Origin: Mnemiopsis leidyi
Taxonomy: Eukaryota; Ctenophora; Tentaculata; Lobata; Bolinopsidae
Direction: 5' to 3'
DNA: 29,712 nucleotides
Assembly: GCA_000226015.1 (NCBI GenBank)
Contig: JH153133.1
Location: forward strand, 47,276-76,987
Shown here: one piece after another, positions 10,401 through 20,661 of the stretch
Layout: each line of letters opens with the position of its first letter
Position numbering within the stretch: position 1 is the stretch's first letter
Notes under the pieces: model-generated
Seen by the model: only the letters and a program-made list of their open reading frames with translations
Databases searched by the model: none
What the model was told of the DNA's origin: nothing
Position numbers and translations under genes: made by a program

Positions 10401-13400
10401 GTTTTTCGCGCTCTCCCAATTTTCGGTTATTCGCCAGCGTTGTCATCTTCTTGTTCTCCTCCTTCAACCTGTAGTAATGACATTGTTTTGCTTTATTTCC
10501 TCAAAGTTTAACTGCTCCATTGGTCTCAGCAACAAATGTTATTGCTACAGCTGACCTCAAACTAACAGATCAAACTAAGAGATCCTTTTCTTTAGTATGA
10601 GCTACTAGTATAGAAGTGACATTTGGAAGTGGGAGCTAGAAAAATGATCTACCACCAGAGCAGAGACATTAGTCGAGCTTACAGTAAAGTATATTAAACG
10701 TCTACACACGTAGACGCCTATGAACACGTAGACGCCTATGATCTACGGACTGCTAAAGACACGTCGATCTCAGGACAATGCCATCAACACACTTAGTCTT
10801 CACGGAGAACTGCCACACAAGATGCAATATTTGGTGGGAGCGTTTGTTTCATGTATGTTTTATCTATGTTAGTATGTCCTTGGCTTAGTTCTTTGATCGT
10901 GAAACTTGATTTGTTTAATCTTTTTTATTTAATCTTTTTAAAATTCGTCGTTAATTCGTTTAATAAAATGTCTAACTAACGACGCGAAATCGAATTATTT
11001 GAAATAGTTAAAGGAACGCTGAGGACATATGATTCCTGGCTCGGAAGTGCAGATGTCAGCCAGAACTTGCTACATTCTGGTGACCTTGATGTTGACTCAG
11101 ACCGGGGCGACTTTGAGAGGTAAAGTTGCAATCTGTGATTACACCGTCATTTACAGAATTTACAGTTTACTTATAGCTATATACTTAGTCTTGTATACTT
11201 GTAGCTATTATGAGCTTCTGTTTATGCATTGTCCAGGCAATCCTGTTTTCCGATTTTCCGAAGGTTTCTAATCACGTTTTTTCAGACAGAGAAAAGCTGG
11301 GAAATGAAATAACCCCAACCAGCGTAAGTCAAGGGGAAACTATAGCACAGGCAACCTCGAAGAGATATATAAAGCAGCAAACGCGGTGGACCGGGACTTC
11401 TCAACCATGGCAGGAGTTCATGCAAGTAACGGGAGAGGGTGGTTAAGGCTGCGGTTCGATAGACCTTATTTCGTCGTTAAGATATTAATCTACTATAGAT
11501 TTTACACAAACTGGTTCAATCCCCAAGAAGGTTGTGTAAAAAGTGAAGCTAACTTCAAGAGCTGTATAGACAATGATGGCAACGTAGATGTGTCAGTGTA
11601 CCAGGGAGAGGTACTACAGAAGTCTTGTGGAACACTGCAACTAACATTCGGCCTTGAACAGTCAGATCAGATCTACACACTGATCTGTAACGCTGTAGGA
11701 GACACAGTAATACTGAACAAGGAAGCCTCTGGCAATTTTGCTGTGTCAGAAGTAGTTGTAGTAACTAATATAGGTAAATTTAATATTGATAGCTCATCGT
11801 CATAGATACTCAAGGTTCAACCGAGCCGAGAAAAGAACATGCTCATACTGGCCCCCTTTCACGCGACGCGATACTTATGTACGCTCTACTCTTATCAGTG
11901 AACATAAAGGTATATAGACTAAGGAAGAAATAACACTTAACACAGATATTCGTAGTTTGTAGTTCGTACGTGACACTACGCATATATGGCTATGTTACAA
12001 GTTGATATTTCAAGCCAGGGAAAAGATTATTAAATTTTTCAGCCCAGTACTTACGGTACGCCGTAAGTACTCAGCTGCAGGCATGCTGCTGTTTCTATGG
12101 CCAGTGTTTTTTACCCGGTTCAAGTGAATAATTAAAAAAGGCTTTGTGTGTGTGTTGAGTTTTAATTTCGTTGTAATGTTGTACGTCAGCATTCACTCAT
12201 TCAGGATTAAAACTGATGAAAAAGATGAAAAAAGCACACACGTCATAATTTCCTGATGTTGTCTCCTCAGCTTGTCGTCTTGTTCACGCTTTTCGAAAAG
12301 TAACTGTTTGTTTTTCGCCTTAAGTCCAGCAATTTCGTAGTTGTTGGCATCCAGCAGCCTTGGTAAGTCTTCATCAGCGTTGGTGAACCTGTCTAGTTCT
12401 CTTTCTTGTCGTTTCTGTTGAGGAATGAGGAATGTAGCTTGTTACGGAATGTGCAGTTGTAGGCGTAGTGAGATACTCATAGAGGAACAGTTATTTGTTA
12501 TCATTATGCATCACAGTCACTTGATCATCTTATTGTCCCTAAACAGCTAAACTTGAGCTTACATTCATATCAAATAAGAGCTATTTTTATAAATTTAGAT
12601 ATGATAAAGTTTGATTAGAAGCAAATTTATCTCCTAAGTTTTGACCAACCTGAATTTGTTTGAGAAGCTTGTTTTCTTTGAGAAGGTCATCGTAGTTGAC
12701 GGTGAGCTCAGCGTACTGGTTCCGTAGACTCATTTGTTGGCGGCGTTTCGAGGACTGAACTCTGCCCTCCCCACGCCTCGTCATCCTCTTATCTGAAAAA
12801 TGTCACGTGTCAACTATTTGTCACGTGTCAAGTTGTTGCCACGTGTCGACTGAAACATATTTTTGATGTCACCTCCGTCCTCCACGTGCCAGTATGCAAT
12901 AAAAGTTGACAGAATGCCACCTCGATCATCTAGATAAGAGACACACGACTCTAATATACTCCAACTGATACTGAATTATAGTTTAATCTTCACTGCATGT
13001 GGTAATTGCTTGGACAAAAGTGACATGGACATCAATTAGATGAAGTAGAAGTAATCATGAACAGTGAACTGCCATTTTCCCTTGCAAGACCTACATTTGT
13101 GCATGGTTGGAGAGTAATGTTCAAAGCTGGATAATTATAAGCCCTTAAATATCATGTACAAAATTTCTAGAATTCAAACTAACACGGCATGGTAGAGCTA
13201 TCAAGTTATTATTCACTAAAAAACGAGCAAGCACTACTAGTACTACAACACGACGAGGAATGAAGAAAGTGTGGAATGCTGTTACAGTTAGAGATATTTT
13301 TTATTATTGCTCGCTAAATGGTCTAACTTTGATCACGAGTATACCTACTGTTACATTGGCGGTTTAAAATATTCATCGTGTTGATACGCTGTTAGTAAGT

Positions 13401-15793
13401 TGATAGCGGAAGAAATTGTTATGCACTATTCATCACACTCAATTTCTTTGTTGGATGATTAAGTACACGTTAAAAAATTTGAAAAAAAACAACTGAAAAA
13501 CTAGAAAAAACTAATACAGAACCTAATTCCTCCTCCCTGCGGTCCTCCTCCGTCTCCTTATCCTTGTTCATGAACTTCCTGAGGGCCCGATTTACCACCA
13601 GTACGTTCCTGCTGAACAGACTCGACTTGAACTTTAACATGGGTGGCTTGGCAGGGTCGTGTTTGCCGGGCTCGTGTTCCGGGTACATGTAGTTCCTCTC
13701 CGAGTTTCCAATCTTGTTCTTGATTATCGCCTCCATCTCCTCCTCCTCCCCGTCTAAATCGTCCTCGTCCGAGAAATCTAACTCATCCACTGGAATCGGA
13801 GCGGGATGGGCTTCGTCCTCCGTTTCCGGTGTTTTCTCTCGCCATTTTATGTGGTTTTTCTCTGGAACTTTCTTGGGGGCTCGAGATCCTGATCCCAAGT
13901 CATCTAGACTGTTACCTCGACTGTCCAAGAGTGGCCAGTTTGAGATGTCCTGGGTCTTGGGAGCGGGCTGATTTTCCAACACGTTTACCTTGTTAAGCGT
14001 TAACATGGCTACATGGGGAACGAAAATTGCAACAAACTAGATTCACATCGGGTAACATTAACACCAGCTCCCGGACTTAGAATAGGAGAACGCGGGACCA
14101 ACAAACATCGCCATGGTAACGGTTGTATGCACCACGCGAAATGAGATTAGGGGTCCGGGCTCGATTCATTGTCATGCCAAGTGGCCGATCTTTGTAAATG
14201 ACATTAGGGCATTAGCAAGCTGAATCATTTCAGTGAAATTGGTAATTAGCGAGTCTAGTGGCAATATTCAACAAATTTGGCAAGGAATACGTGAATTTCT
14301 GCTTGCCAACTGCAATAAATATTCAATTTGAGTAATTTGATCAACTACAAAGTCTGGCTTGCATCGACAAAATTTCATTGAAATATCTTATACTGATCGA
14401 ATAAAATCTCCCTAATTTGATAACTTATCGGATGACGATATCCATGTAACCTGGTTAGCTGCAATTGAAATGTTTTTTATCGGCTGTAAATCTGGGCAGA
14501 TATACGCCAATTTTGTAGCATGGTGGTCATTTCTCTCCCCTAAAAGATTTCTCAGTATCTTGATCGAAAAAATCTGACTATCAATTGGCTTAGTAGTTGG
14601 CAGCAGATTCGTGAAGCACGACTTAAAACAAAGTAACATCGGTCGAGTTACCATGGACAACTAACTTTTGTAATCAGTAAAATTCAATATGTCGCCCCTC
14701 CGATAAAAGTCTCAGACAAGGCGCGAGGAATTCCCAGAATTGGTGCTTCCAAATCGTCGTCTTAGAAATCTCTATTTCGGGTATTCGGGTTCCTAATTTC
14801 CTATGTATTTTATGAAATTATTCTTGGTTAAAATACCAATTCAGTTTGTAAGTAATTACAGAATTGGCAAAAATCATTTATCAATTTAATTAATTTAATT
14901 CGCGTGTCGCCAATATGGATCCTTGCAAATATTTGTTCTAATTCCATTAAATTAGAATAACCGCAAAATAAATATTTAGGGGATATTTTAAATGATTTAA
15001 TGAAAATAAATATGTAAGTTTGGTTGGAAGCGGCCACCAAATCGTTTGATAGAAAATTACAGTCGTGATTTATCAGTATTAGTTCCCAGATTCGAACAAA
15101 GTTCAAGGGATGGGCAGGACAAAGTAAATTATAACGCCATCACATAAGAATAATGAAATGTTCAACTTTTGGGAGCTGCAACAACAATTCGATTCATGAC
15201 AACTCGAGTTACTGCAATTTTCGATTGAGCCAGTACTAGCCCATGGCCATATATGATATGGAGCCATGTGATTTTAGAGACCAGCAGGAACCAGCACTTA
15301 GTGCCGATCTTGTCACAATCACTTCAAGAAACTTAATCCAAAACAGTACAATGTATAGTTACTATAAACAGAATAATAACTGCATTACTTGAGCAGTGCA
15401 TGATTCGCCTTTACAGTGCATGGTACACTTATACATTACAACTTACAAGGTGCATTATTCACTCAACAGTAGGTGGTAAACTTATACATTTCATGATTCA
15501 CCAATAAAAACTTCGTGCAAAGCTAATCTCAAATTTACCAGAACATTGAATGTTGAACACAAATATAAGTTAAATTCCAGCCCACAGAACATGTAGATAG
15601 AATGAGCACTAATCTAACCTGGTTTACTGAGGCTTGTCTGACTGGTAAAAGCTTTGTTTCTCTTTGGCGGCGGTTTCGGAACGACGATCGACTTGGACGT
15701 TTCTAGCAACTTGCTGCTCCCTCGACCGTCCTCATCATCTGTGAAATCGTCTTCGTAAAAGTCGTCGTCATATTCGTCATGTAAATCGGTCAT
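7402..15793 (-). CDS. LCA5: Lebercilin family ciliary coiled-coil protein, nine exons
   Basis: Coding exons, in order of transcription: 15793-15619, 14008-13523, 12792-12650, 12414-12242, 10468-10342, 10057-9920, 8965-8766, 8640-8469 and 8333-7402. All junctions are GT-AG and in phase. Together they give about 848 residues, against roughly 700 in human lebercilin. The N-terminus is acidic (MTDLHDEYDDDFYEDDF). Residues about 235-435 form the lebercilin coiled coil, with LLKENKLLKQIQ, RQERELDRF and finally KEKELGNQNIYAQR, a block I recall from vertebrate lebercilin. A Pro/Lys-rich linker, a long E/A/K/R helix and a basic tail ending DDDLEELLL follow. In vertebrates the protein sits at the ciliary base and axoneme, binds intraflagellar transport proteins, and is lost in Leber amaurosis. 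One base is missing within 7975-8007 relative to an open frame; as written, translation would stop at 7972. ATG 15793 is chosen because the upstream in-frame triplet at 15808 is GTG. Confidence 0.88.
10706..10741. repeat. 18-bp direct repeat
   Basis: ACACGTAGACGCCTATGA occurs twice in tandem (10706-10723 and 10724-10741), within lebercilin intron 4. An extra GTCTAC just upstream forms a small inverted repeat with GTAGAC. Confidence 0.85.
11029..11805 (+). CDS. Secreted discoidin/F5-8C (fucolectin-like) domain protein, nested in lebercilin intron 4
   Basis: Exon 1 ends at 11119. It encodes a signal peptide (MSARTCYILVTLMLTQTGA, from ATG 11053, or 24 bases upstream at 11029). The intron is 11120-11285. 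Exon 2 begins DREKLGNEITPTSVSQ in phase, then the reading frame must shift by one base near 11321-11345. The shifted frame gives YSTGNLEEIYKAANAVDRDF and GWLRLRFDRPYFVVKILIYY, followed by CVKSEANFKSCIDNDGNVDV, VYQGEVLQKSCGTLQL and QIYTLICNAVGDTV. An xANAVDxDxST opening, then WLRxxFxxPYxVxKIxIY, is the usual start of the galactose-binding-like F5/8C fold of fucolectins and tachylectins. The role is probably extracellular sugar binding. The stop is at 11803-11805. A donor-like ATAG|GTAAAT at 11774 could instead splice on, for example to 12043-12129 (Cys-rich, in phase). The frame break means assembly error or a young pseudogene. Confidence 0.6.
12046..12071. other. Perfect 11-bp palindrome with 4-base loop
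   Basis: AGTACTTACGG, loop TACG, CCGTAAGTACT. It lies in lebercilin intron 4, 170 bp from exon 4, just after a strong plus-strand acceptor (TTTTTCAG at 12035-12042). Each arm contains a GTAAGT-like donor. No function can be assigned. Confidence 0.8.
12803..12890. promoter_or_regulatory. Cluster of four CACGTG E-boxes
   Basis: CACGTG occurs near 12805, 12820, 12840 and 12882. The first three are in the repeated context TCACGTGTCAA or CCACGTGTCGA. They sit directly upstream (in the gene's sense) of the acceptor of lebercilin exon 3. CACGTG is the palindromic site of bHLH-ZIP factors such as USF and MYC/MAX. Regulatory use is inferred only from the clustering. Confidence 0.4.
14107..14120. promoter_or_regulatory. 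RFX X-box-like site in lebercilin intron 1
   Basis: ATCGCCATGGTAAC matches the RFX X-box consensus GTNRCCNNRGYAAC at 13 of 14 positions. It lies about 100 bp upstream of exon 2, whose first codons include an in-frame ATG at 14006. In nematodes X-boxes sit at about this distance from ciliary start codons, so exon 2 could be a second transcription start. That is inference. Confidence 0.5.
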
Positions 15794-16118
15794 CTTGCGC
15801 TCTCCCACTGCCCCATACTATCTAGCGATTTGCAGGTTACAAGATTCATGCATAGAAAAGAATCAGGAAACCCGATAAAGGGTCGCTTCTCTGTTATTTG
15901 TAAGATCAAGGAGGTTGTATCAAGATAATTCAAGAAAATATCTGATGTTTTTTATGAGACAGTCAAAGCCAGGTATATGATCTTAAAGTTTCAATCGAAA
16001 TCTGCTCTAAAATATGTTCTTATATAAAGTTAAACACAGACGCCCAGTATCCCTATTCAAAGGATCTATCAGGGGAAAATAGAGCTAGAAAAGCTTCTGG
16101 AAAATTAGTCCTATCACA

Positions 16119-16200
16119 AGAACATACTCGATACAACACCAGAACGTACTCGATACAACACCAGAACGTACTCGAAAATTTCAGAACATACTCGATATTG
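16119..16200. repeat. 22-bp tandem repeat, about 4 units
   Basis: AGAACRTACTCGATACAACACC is repeated at 16119-16140 and 16141-16162. Two shorter decayed units follow at 16163-16182 and 16183-16200, each starting AGAACRTACTCGA. Confidence 0.85.
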
Positions 16201-17756
16201 ACTTTTCTTAGGACCACACTGCCACAAGAACGAACGTGGAAGAATCACAAAAGTCAATTAAACATGCACTACACAGACCACACTTGGTCCACAAATTTAA
16301 TCCGAATTGTGCCGTGAATAATTGCCACAATGCCACCTTGCCTAAATCTCAAAAAAAGCTACCTCATGTACTCGAATATCGAATCAACAACCTCCACTAC
16401 ATTGTTCAGGTATGACTGCCAGCCAATGTGCTTCTCACCGAAGTGCAGTTCTGATTATTGTGATGCTATGTTTGTGAGATGGTGAAGTGATCTGTTAGGT
16501 GGCAGAGGCCCGAGTTATGATGGGAATGCGTGGAAACAACATTTTTGGCGATAAAATTTCACAGATTTTACCCGAGACATCATTATTTCTATACTAATAC
16601 CATAGAGTTCTTACTTCTTGCCGAAGGTGTTCATCAGCTACTAGAATTTATGTGAAGTATCCAACTTGGAGAAGGAGAAAACACACTCTTCTCTAGTGAG
16701 CTGGTAATCCTTAAATCAAACAAACTGCCTTTATACATTTAACATTAGGCGAAGACATCGTACAGGCAAAAATTTTCTTCACGCACTTAATCGATCATTT
16801 CTGGCAATTATATTTCAGAAAACATCATGAATTCAGACAACACCATGAATTTTAACAGATAATAAAGACTAACCGAAGTAATATTGTGAAGGTGCGAGAT
16901 AGATTGAGTGTGAAGTGTTGCTGTGTGATTGGTATGATCGGTGTGAGCTTATCATGAGTGGAGAAAGAGTGAGACTGGTCATGTCACAATCCTCAACCAT
17001 ACTCTTCCAGCATCTTCATTTCCATGGGCAACTGAGTGAAAAAGAAGGTGTTGTTCTGTGTTTGGGACATCTAAATGTTGTCATTATAATTGACAAGATT
17101 GTAAGTTATGATCAATGAAAAATTCTAAGAAAACTTGCGATACAAGTTAAATTAAAGAATTCATTTATGTATAAACAGGAACATACATGAATATGGAAGA
17201 GTTGATTCAATTTAATCACTTCTGATGATTAATAAAAGGACATGCGAGATTAAATTCGATGCATGAGCATTAGCGAGAGCTTTAGTTATTGAAACACAGT
17301 AAGAAGATTTTAAATGAAATGCAAATCAATAGATCAATTGATTCAGCAAGAATTGAAAATCACGTTTAAAGTCACATTTAAAATAACCATAGTATTAACT
17401 ATTTAAACACCATGAATTACAGCTTAGCCTAGTGTGCAAAGACTGATACACTGGAAGTCATTAAGTCATTTTAAGGTTACGTACACGTAAAGGTGCCTCA
17501 TGTATAGATCAGTATATTTTGTAAGTCATACCATCATGTACATAAACACATACAACCAATTGTAACGACTTTACCTACCATTTAAAGGGTATCAGCTATA
17601 GCTTTCGATTTTGCTGATCCAATGAACTGAGCTGATTGAACTAAACGAAGTGTAAGCATCAACGCAAGTATGAGCCTGAACTTACCAAAAAGATTATCAT
17701 ATCATGTTACACAGCTGAGCTGCGGTAACTAATGCGCGAATATTGTTTAGATGTTT

Positions 17757-17776
17757 TTGGTTGCCAAGGCAACCAA
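17757..17776. promoter_or_regulatory. RFX X-box palindrome
   Basis: The core GTTGCCAAGGCAAC (17760-17773) fits the RFX consensus GTNRCCNNRGYAAC at all positions. It sits in a longer palindrome with 9-bp perfect arms (TTGGTTGCC and GGCAACCAA). It lies between two divergent genes of ciliary families, 2.0 kb from the lebercilin start and 1.1 kb from the SAMD15-like start. RFX factors are the conserved activators of ciliary genes in animals. Confidence 0.7.
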
Positions 17777-18655
17777 TTAGGGACTGATAATGAAGCATAG
17801 CCTTGACATGTTATGAAGTTAAAGTTGTAGAAGGTAGAGTAAGGGAATGAGAGGCGTGGATTAACATTTTGAATCGAATTCCTCTACAAAATTCAAAGCA
17901 AAACTTAAGTTTTGAGAAACTAAATCGGTTTTTAGTAAAACCTTATCAAACAAAGTATGTGGCATGGAACAGATAGGAACAGGTCAAAAACCATTGAACA
18001 ACATGGTTAACAAGTAGAGCTAACCACAATTGAAACTAAAATTATAATACAACAATGAAAAGATGAAGCAACAAGCCCAGTAAAGAATAAGAGGCATCAG
18101 GCAGTGGCCAGTGGTTACTTGGAAGTTAAAGATGCGCAAATAGAGCAGTCACCGTGTCAGCTAACATCTTCAACAAAATGTAAGGCTGACAAGAACACAA
18201 TACTACGGCTATTATTCATAGACATTTATTGCATCGCACTACGACGGAGATCTACATTGCGATTACTCATTATTCTTTATAAGGAGCTTACCAGTTACCA
18301 GTTTAGTGCACAGCTATTTGTTTTAAAGAATCTTTAATGGCATATTCCTCAAGTGGGAACATAACAAAACAAGGCAATAAAATAGGAATAAAATTTGCAA
18401 GCAACACCTTAAGTTCTCAAATCTTTCTCGAATTATGATATTTATAATATGGGCTAGGACGAACGTAACATGAGCTCAGAGTGAAGATTACTGCAATCAA
18501 GCATTACATACTCAGCCTATTTATGTTAATTTAACGCAGTCGATTACATCACAATCGTGTTTTAACGGTTATGCGGACTGCAGTGACGGACGTGATTCGT
18601 CACACGCACAGGTTCGAACGTATGCAAGTAAATGTTGAAGATATGATTTATGCGC

Positions 18656-18669
18656 GTTGCCATAGCAAC
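18656..18669. promoter_or_regulatory. RFX X-box upstream of the SAMD15-like gene
   Basis: GTTGCCATAGCAAC matches the RFX consensus fully. It lies 236 bp upstream of ATG 18905, a typical promoter position. It supports ciliary or sperm-flagellar expression of the gene. This is inferred from motif and position. Confidence 0.72.
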
Positions 18670-18904
18670 ATTATTACTATGTAGAGAGTGAATTGTCAGT
18701 TGGAATTCAACTTGTTGAGCGCGCGCGATGCAAATTTTGTAATGACTTCTCATTTATCGTGAAGCTTTGACATTTTGTTTGTGTGTTTTGTTAAATGATG
18801 AGGTTTTGAGTTTCCAATAAAATAATTTGTTAATTGACAAAGCACAAAATTTTTCACAGCACGTATTTCATGTTCATCCTACTGAGTTCATTTCAATTCT
18901 AGTC

Positions 18905-20074
18905 ATGGAGGAGGAAGCTAAGGAATCAAAGCCTGCTTCTGTGGTCGTCCCTAGTGTCGCTAACGAGGGTGAAGGTAGTGCCACCTCGGTAGTTGAAAGC
19001 CAACTAACAGCCACTAAACCATCCAAGAAGGGAACTGGAAAAGCTTCTGGTAACTGTGTCCCGGAGGCATTCTACTGGAGTGTTGATGAAGTGGCTAGCT
19101 GGGTTGAGGATATTGGATTTTGGCAGTATAAGGTAACAATAGGAAAGACAGCCCATTGATGATACCTAATATCCATCATTTTATGTAACTGTTTATCATT
19201 TCCTCGAATTTTCCAATAAAATAGTTCTAAGGTCAATAGCAAATCTTTCCATGTTCAAGCTTTATGCGCAAATTCATATTCCATTGCAGGTTCAACTTGC
19301 AATGTAAAATTTCAGGGCTGCTTTACAGAAAATTTTGTGAATGGCAGAAAGCTGATCCTGATGGATGCCAACTCCCTACCTCGGATTGGAATACAAGATT
19401 TCGATCACATCAAGGTACCGTTTTATGTGTTCTTTGACTTTTTGCTCAAAAACTGTGATTTACAAAACCAGCAGCATGACTTGTCTACCATTCCTACCTA
19501 TGTCGTATCGACCTGTGTTGTATCTGTAGATGTCTCTTTAAGTGATATGTGGTTGGATGTTCATGTCATGTCATGTATGTTTAAAACACAGTATCTGAAT
19601 TAACGTCCGTTTATTTAAAAAAGCGTGATTTGTGATTTGATTCGATCAACACCTCTATCATAATCATACGCTAAGCTTCCATTCTGATTGCTAAAGCTTT
19701 TTTGTTGCTGTTACTTGTTTTCGTGTGGCACCACGATCTTGATGATTCAACAAACTGCATTCTTTGAACACATCCTGCTTTCTTTATCAATATGTGCCTT
19801 ACATGAACTTGTGATTAAAAAGCTTTATGTACGCGAATTACTGCAATGTTGATTGCTGCATGCTTCAACTCCAAAACTCGCATCCAAAGAAAAAGAAAGT
19901 TCAAATTTTCAGACGATATGCAGCGCAATCAGAGACGTTCTCGGGATTGAAGGACCGGACTCCAAGCGGACTATTTACCTACCACCCAGAGACCATCTGG
20001 CTACATTCCTCGAAGCAAAGGCAATACTTGGCCCTCACTCAGACAGTCTTGAGTTTGAGCCTCTGCCTTCATGA
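18905..20074 (+). CDS. SAMD15: SAMD15-like sterile alpha motif protein, three exons
   Basis: Exons are 18905-19132, 19316-19414 and 19913-20074. All junctions are in phase 0, giving 162 residues. Residues 1-57 are a low-complexity acidic/Ser/Thr leader. The SAM domain follows at about 58-128: FYWSVDEVASWVEDIGFWQY, then CFTENFVNGRKLILMDANSL, PRIGIQDFDHIK and ICSAIRDVLGIE. After it come SKRTIYLPPRDHLATFLEAK and a DSLEFEPL tail. The NFxxGRKLIxxxxxxLPxxGI and LPxRDxxxxxLExK patterns are, from memory, those of the C-terminal SAM region of SAMD15. The human protein is several times longer because of its N-terminal repeats, so this is a minimal form. Vertebrate SAMD15 is mainly testis-expressed and of unknown function. 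ATG 18905 is the first in frame; X-box sites lie upstream. Confidence 0.82.
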
Positions 20075-20337
20075 GCTGGTTTTCCTATCATGAAGCTCTG
20101 ATGGTTTGGGTACCGATGCAGCTTGGAGGACACGTTATTATTGACTTGAGATTTCGTTTACACAAATATTCGAGCAGTTCCGTAAAAACAAAGAACTGAG
20201 GAATTTCTAGAAATTTTGTAAATACATGGTTAATTGTTGATGTACATAATCACGAAATTTTAAACCTGTACATGGAGCAAAAAAGTGGTCAGTTTGTTCA
20301 AAATTAAAAAAATATCACAATAAGCTTGCAGATGAAA

Positions 20338-20343
20338 TTTATT
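20338..20343 (-). terminator. Probable poly(A) signal of the short tropomyosin gene
   Basis: On the minus strand AATAAA lies about 320 bases after the stop at 20662. It is beyond the plus-strand signal at 20476, so the two convergent transcripts would overlap by roughly 140-200 bases if both signals are used. Confidence 0.4.
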
Positions 20344-20475
20344 TTCAGTATCAAGTCAAGTCTCATGTTGAGAAATTTCATCTTTACAAATAATCTTTAA
20401 GCAAAAAAGGTAACAAGATAACATTCGAAAATTCTCAAAAATAGTGTTAAATGTCGAAAAATTCGATATGATTAC

Positions 20476-20481
20476 AATAAA
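20476..20481 (+). terminator. Probable poly(A) signal of the SAMD15-like gene
   Basis: AATAAA lies 400 bp after the stop at 20074 and is the first canonical signal I find. It lies left of the convergent tropomyosin stop at 20662. Confidence 0.4.
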
Positions 20482-20661
20482 TATCCGTTGATCTCATGAG
20501 CCCTCATTCTTAGATTTCCGGGCAGTGGCTTTGAAATCTTGATGTCGCGTACTTTTCATTTCCTTCCAACTCCTTTACATCCTTCCACGTCAGTCTGGTC
20601 AGACCGCCTAAAAACAGAGTTAAGCAGCCCCTCCCATCCTCCCCTACATCGACCTACAGCT

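Larger units (their letters stand above)
15809..18904. other. Spacer between divergent lebercilin and SAMD15-like genes
   Basis: A 3.1-kb stretch without a supportable exon on either strand. It presumably holds both promoters. Recognisable contents are the 22-bp tandem repeat at 16119-16200 and two RFX X-boxes, annotated separately. Open frames at 16915, 18104 and 18562 (minus) lack protein-like composition and are ignored. Confidence 0.6.

Noticed and set aside
18601-18625. GGTTCGAA resembling a tRNA B box
   Set aside because: No A box at the right distance and no cloverleaf can be drawn.
18562-18753. Minus-strand ORF of 63 codons upstream of the SAMD15-like gene
   Set aside because: It overlaps the promoter and X-box of the SAMD15-like gene and has no protein-like signature.
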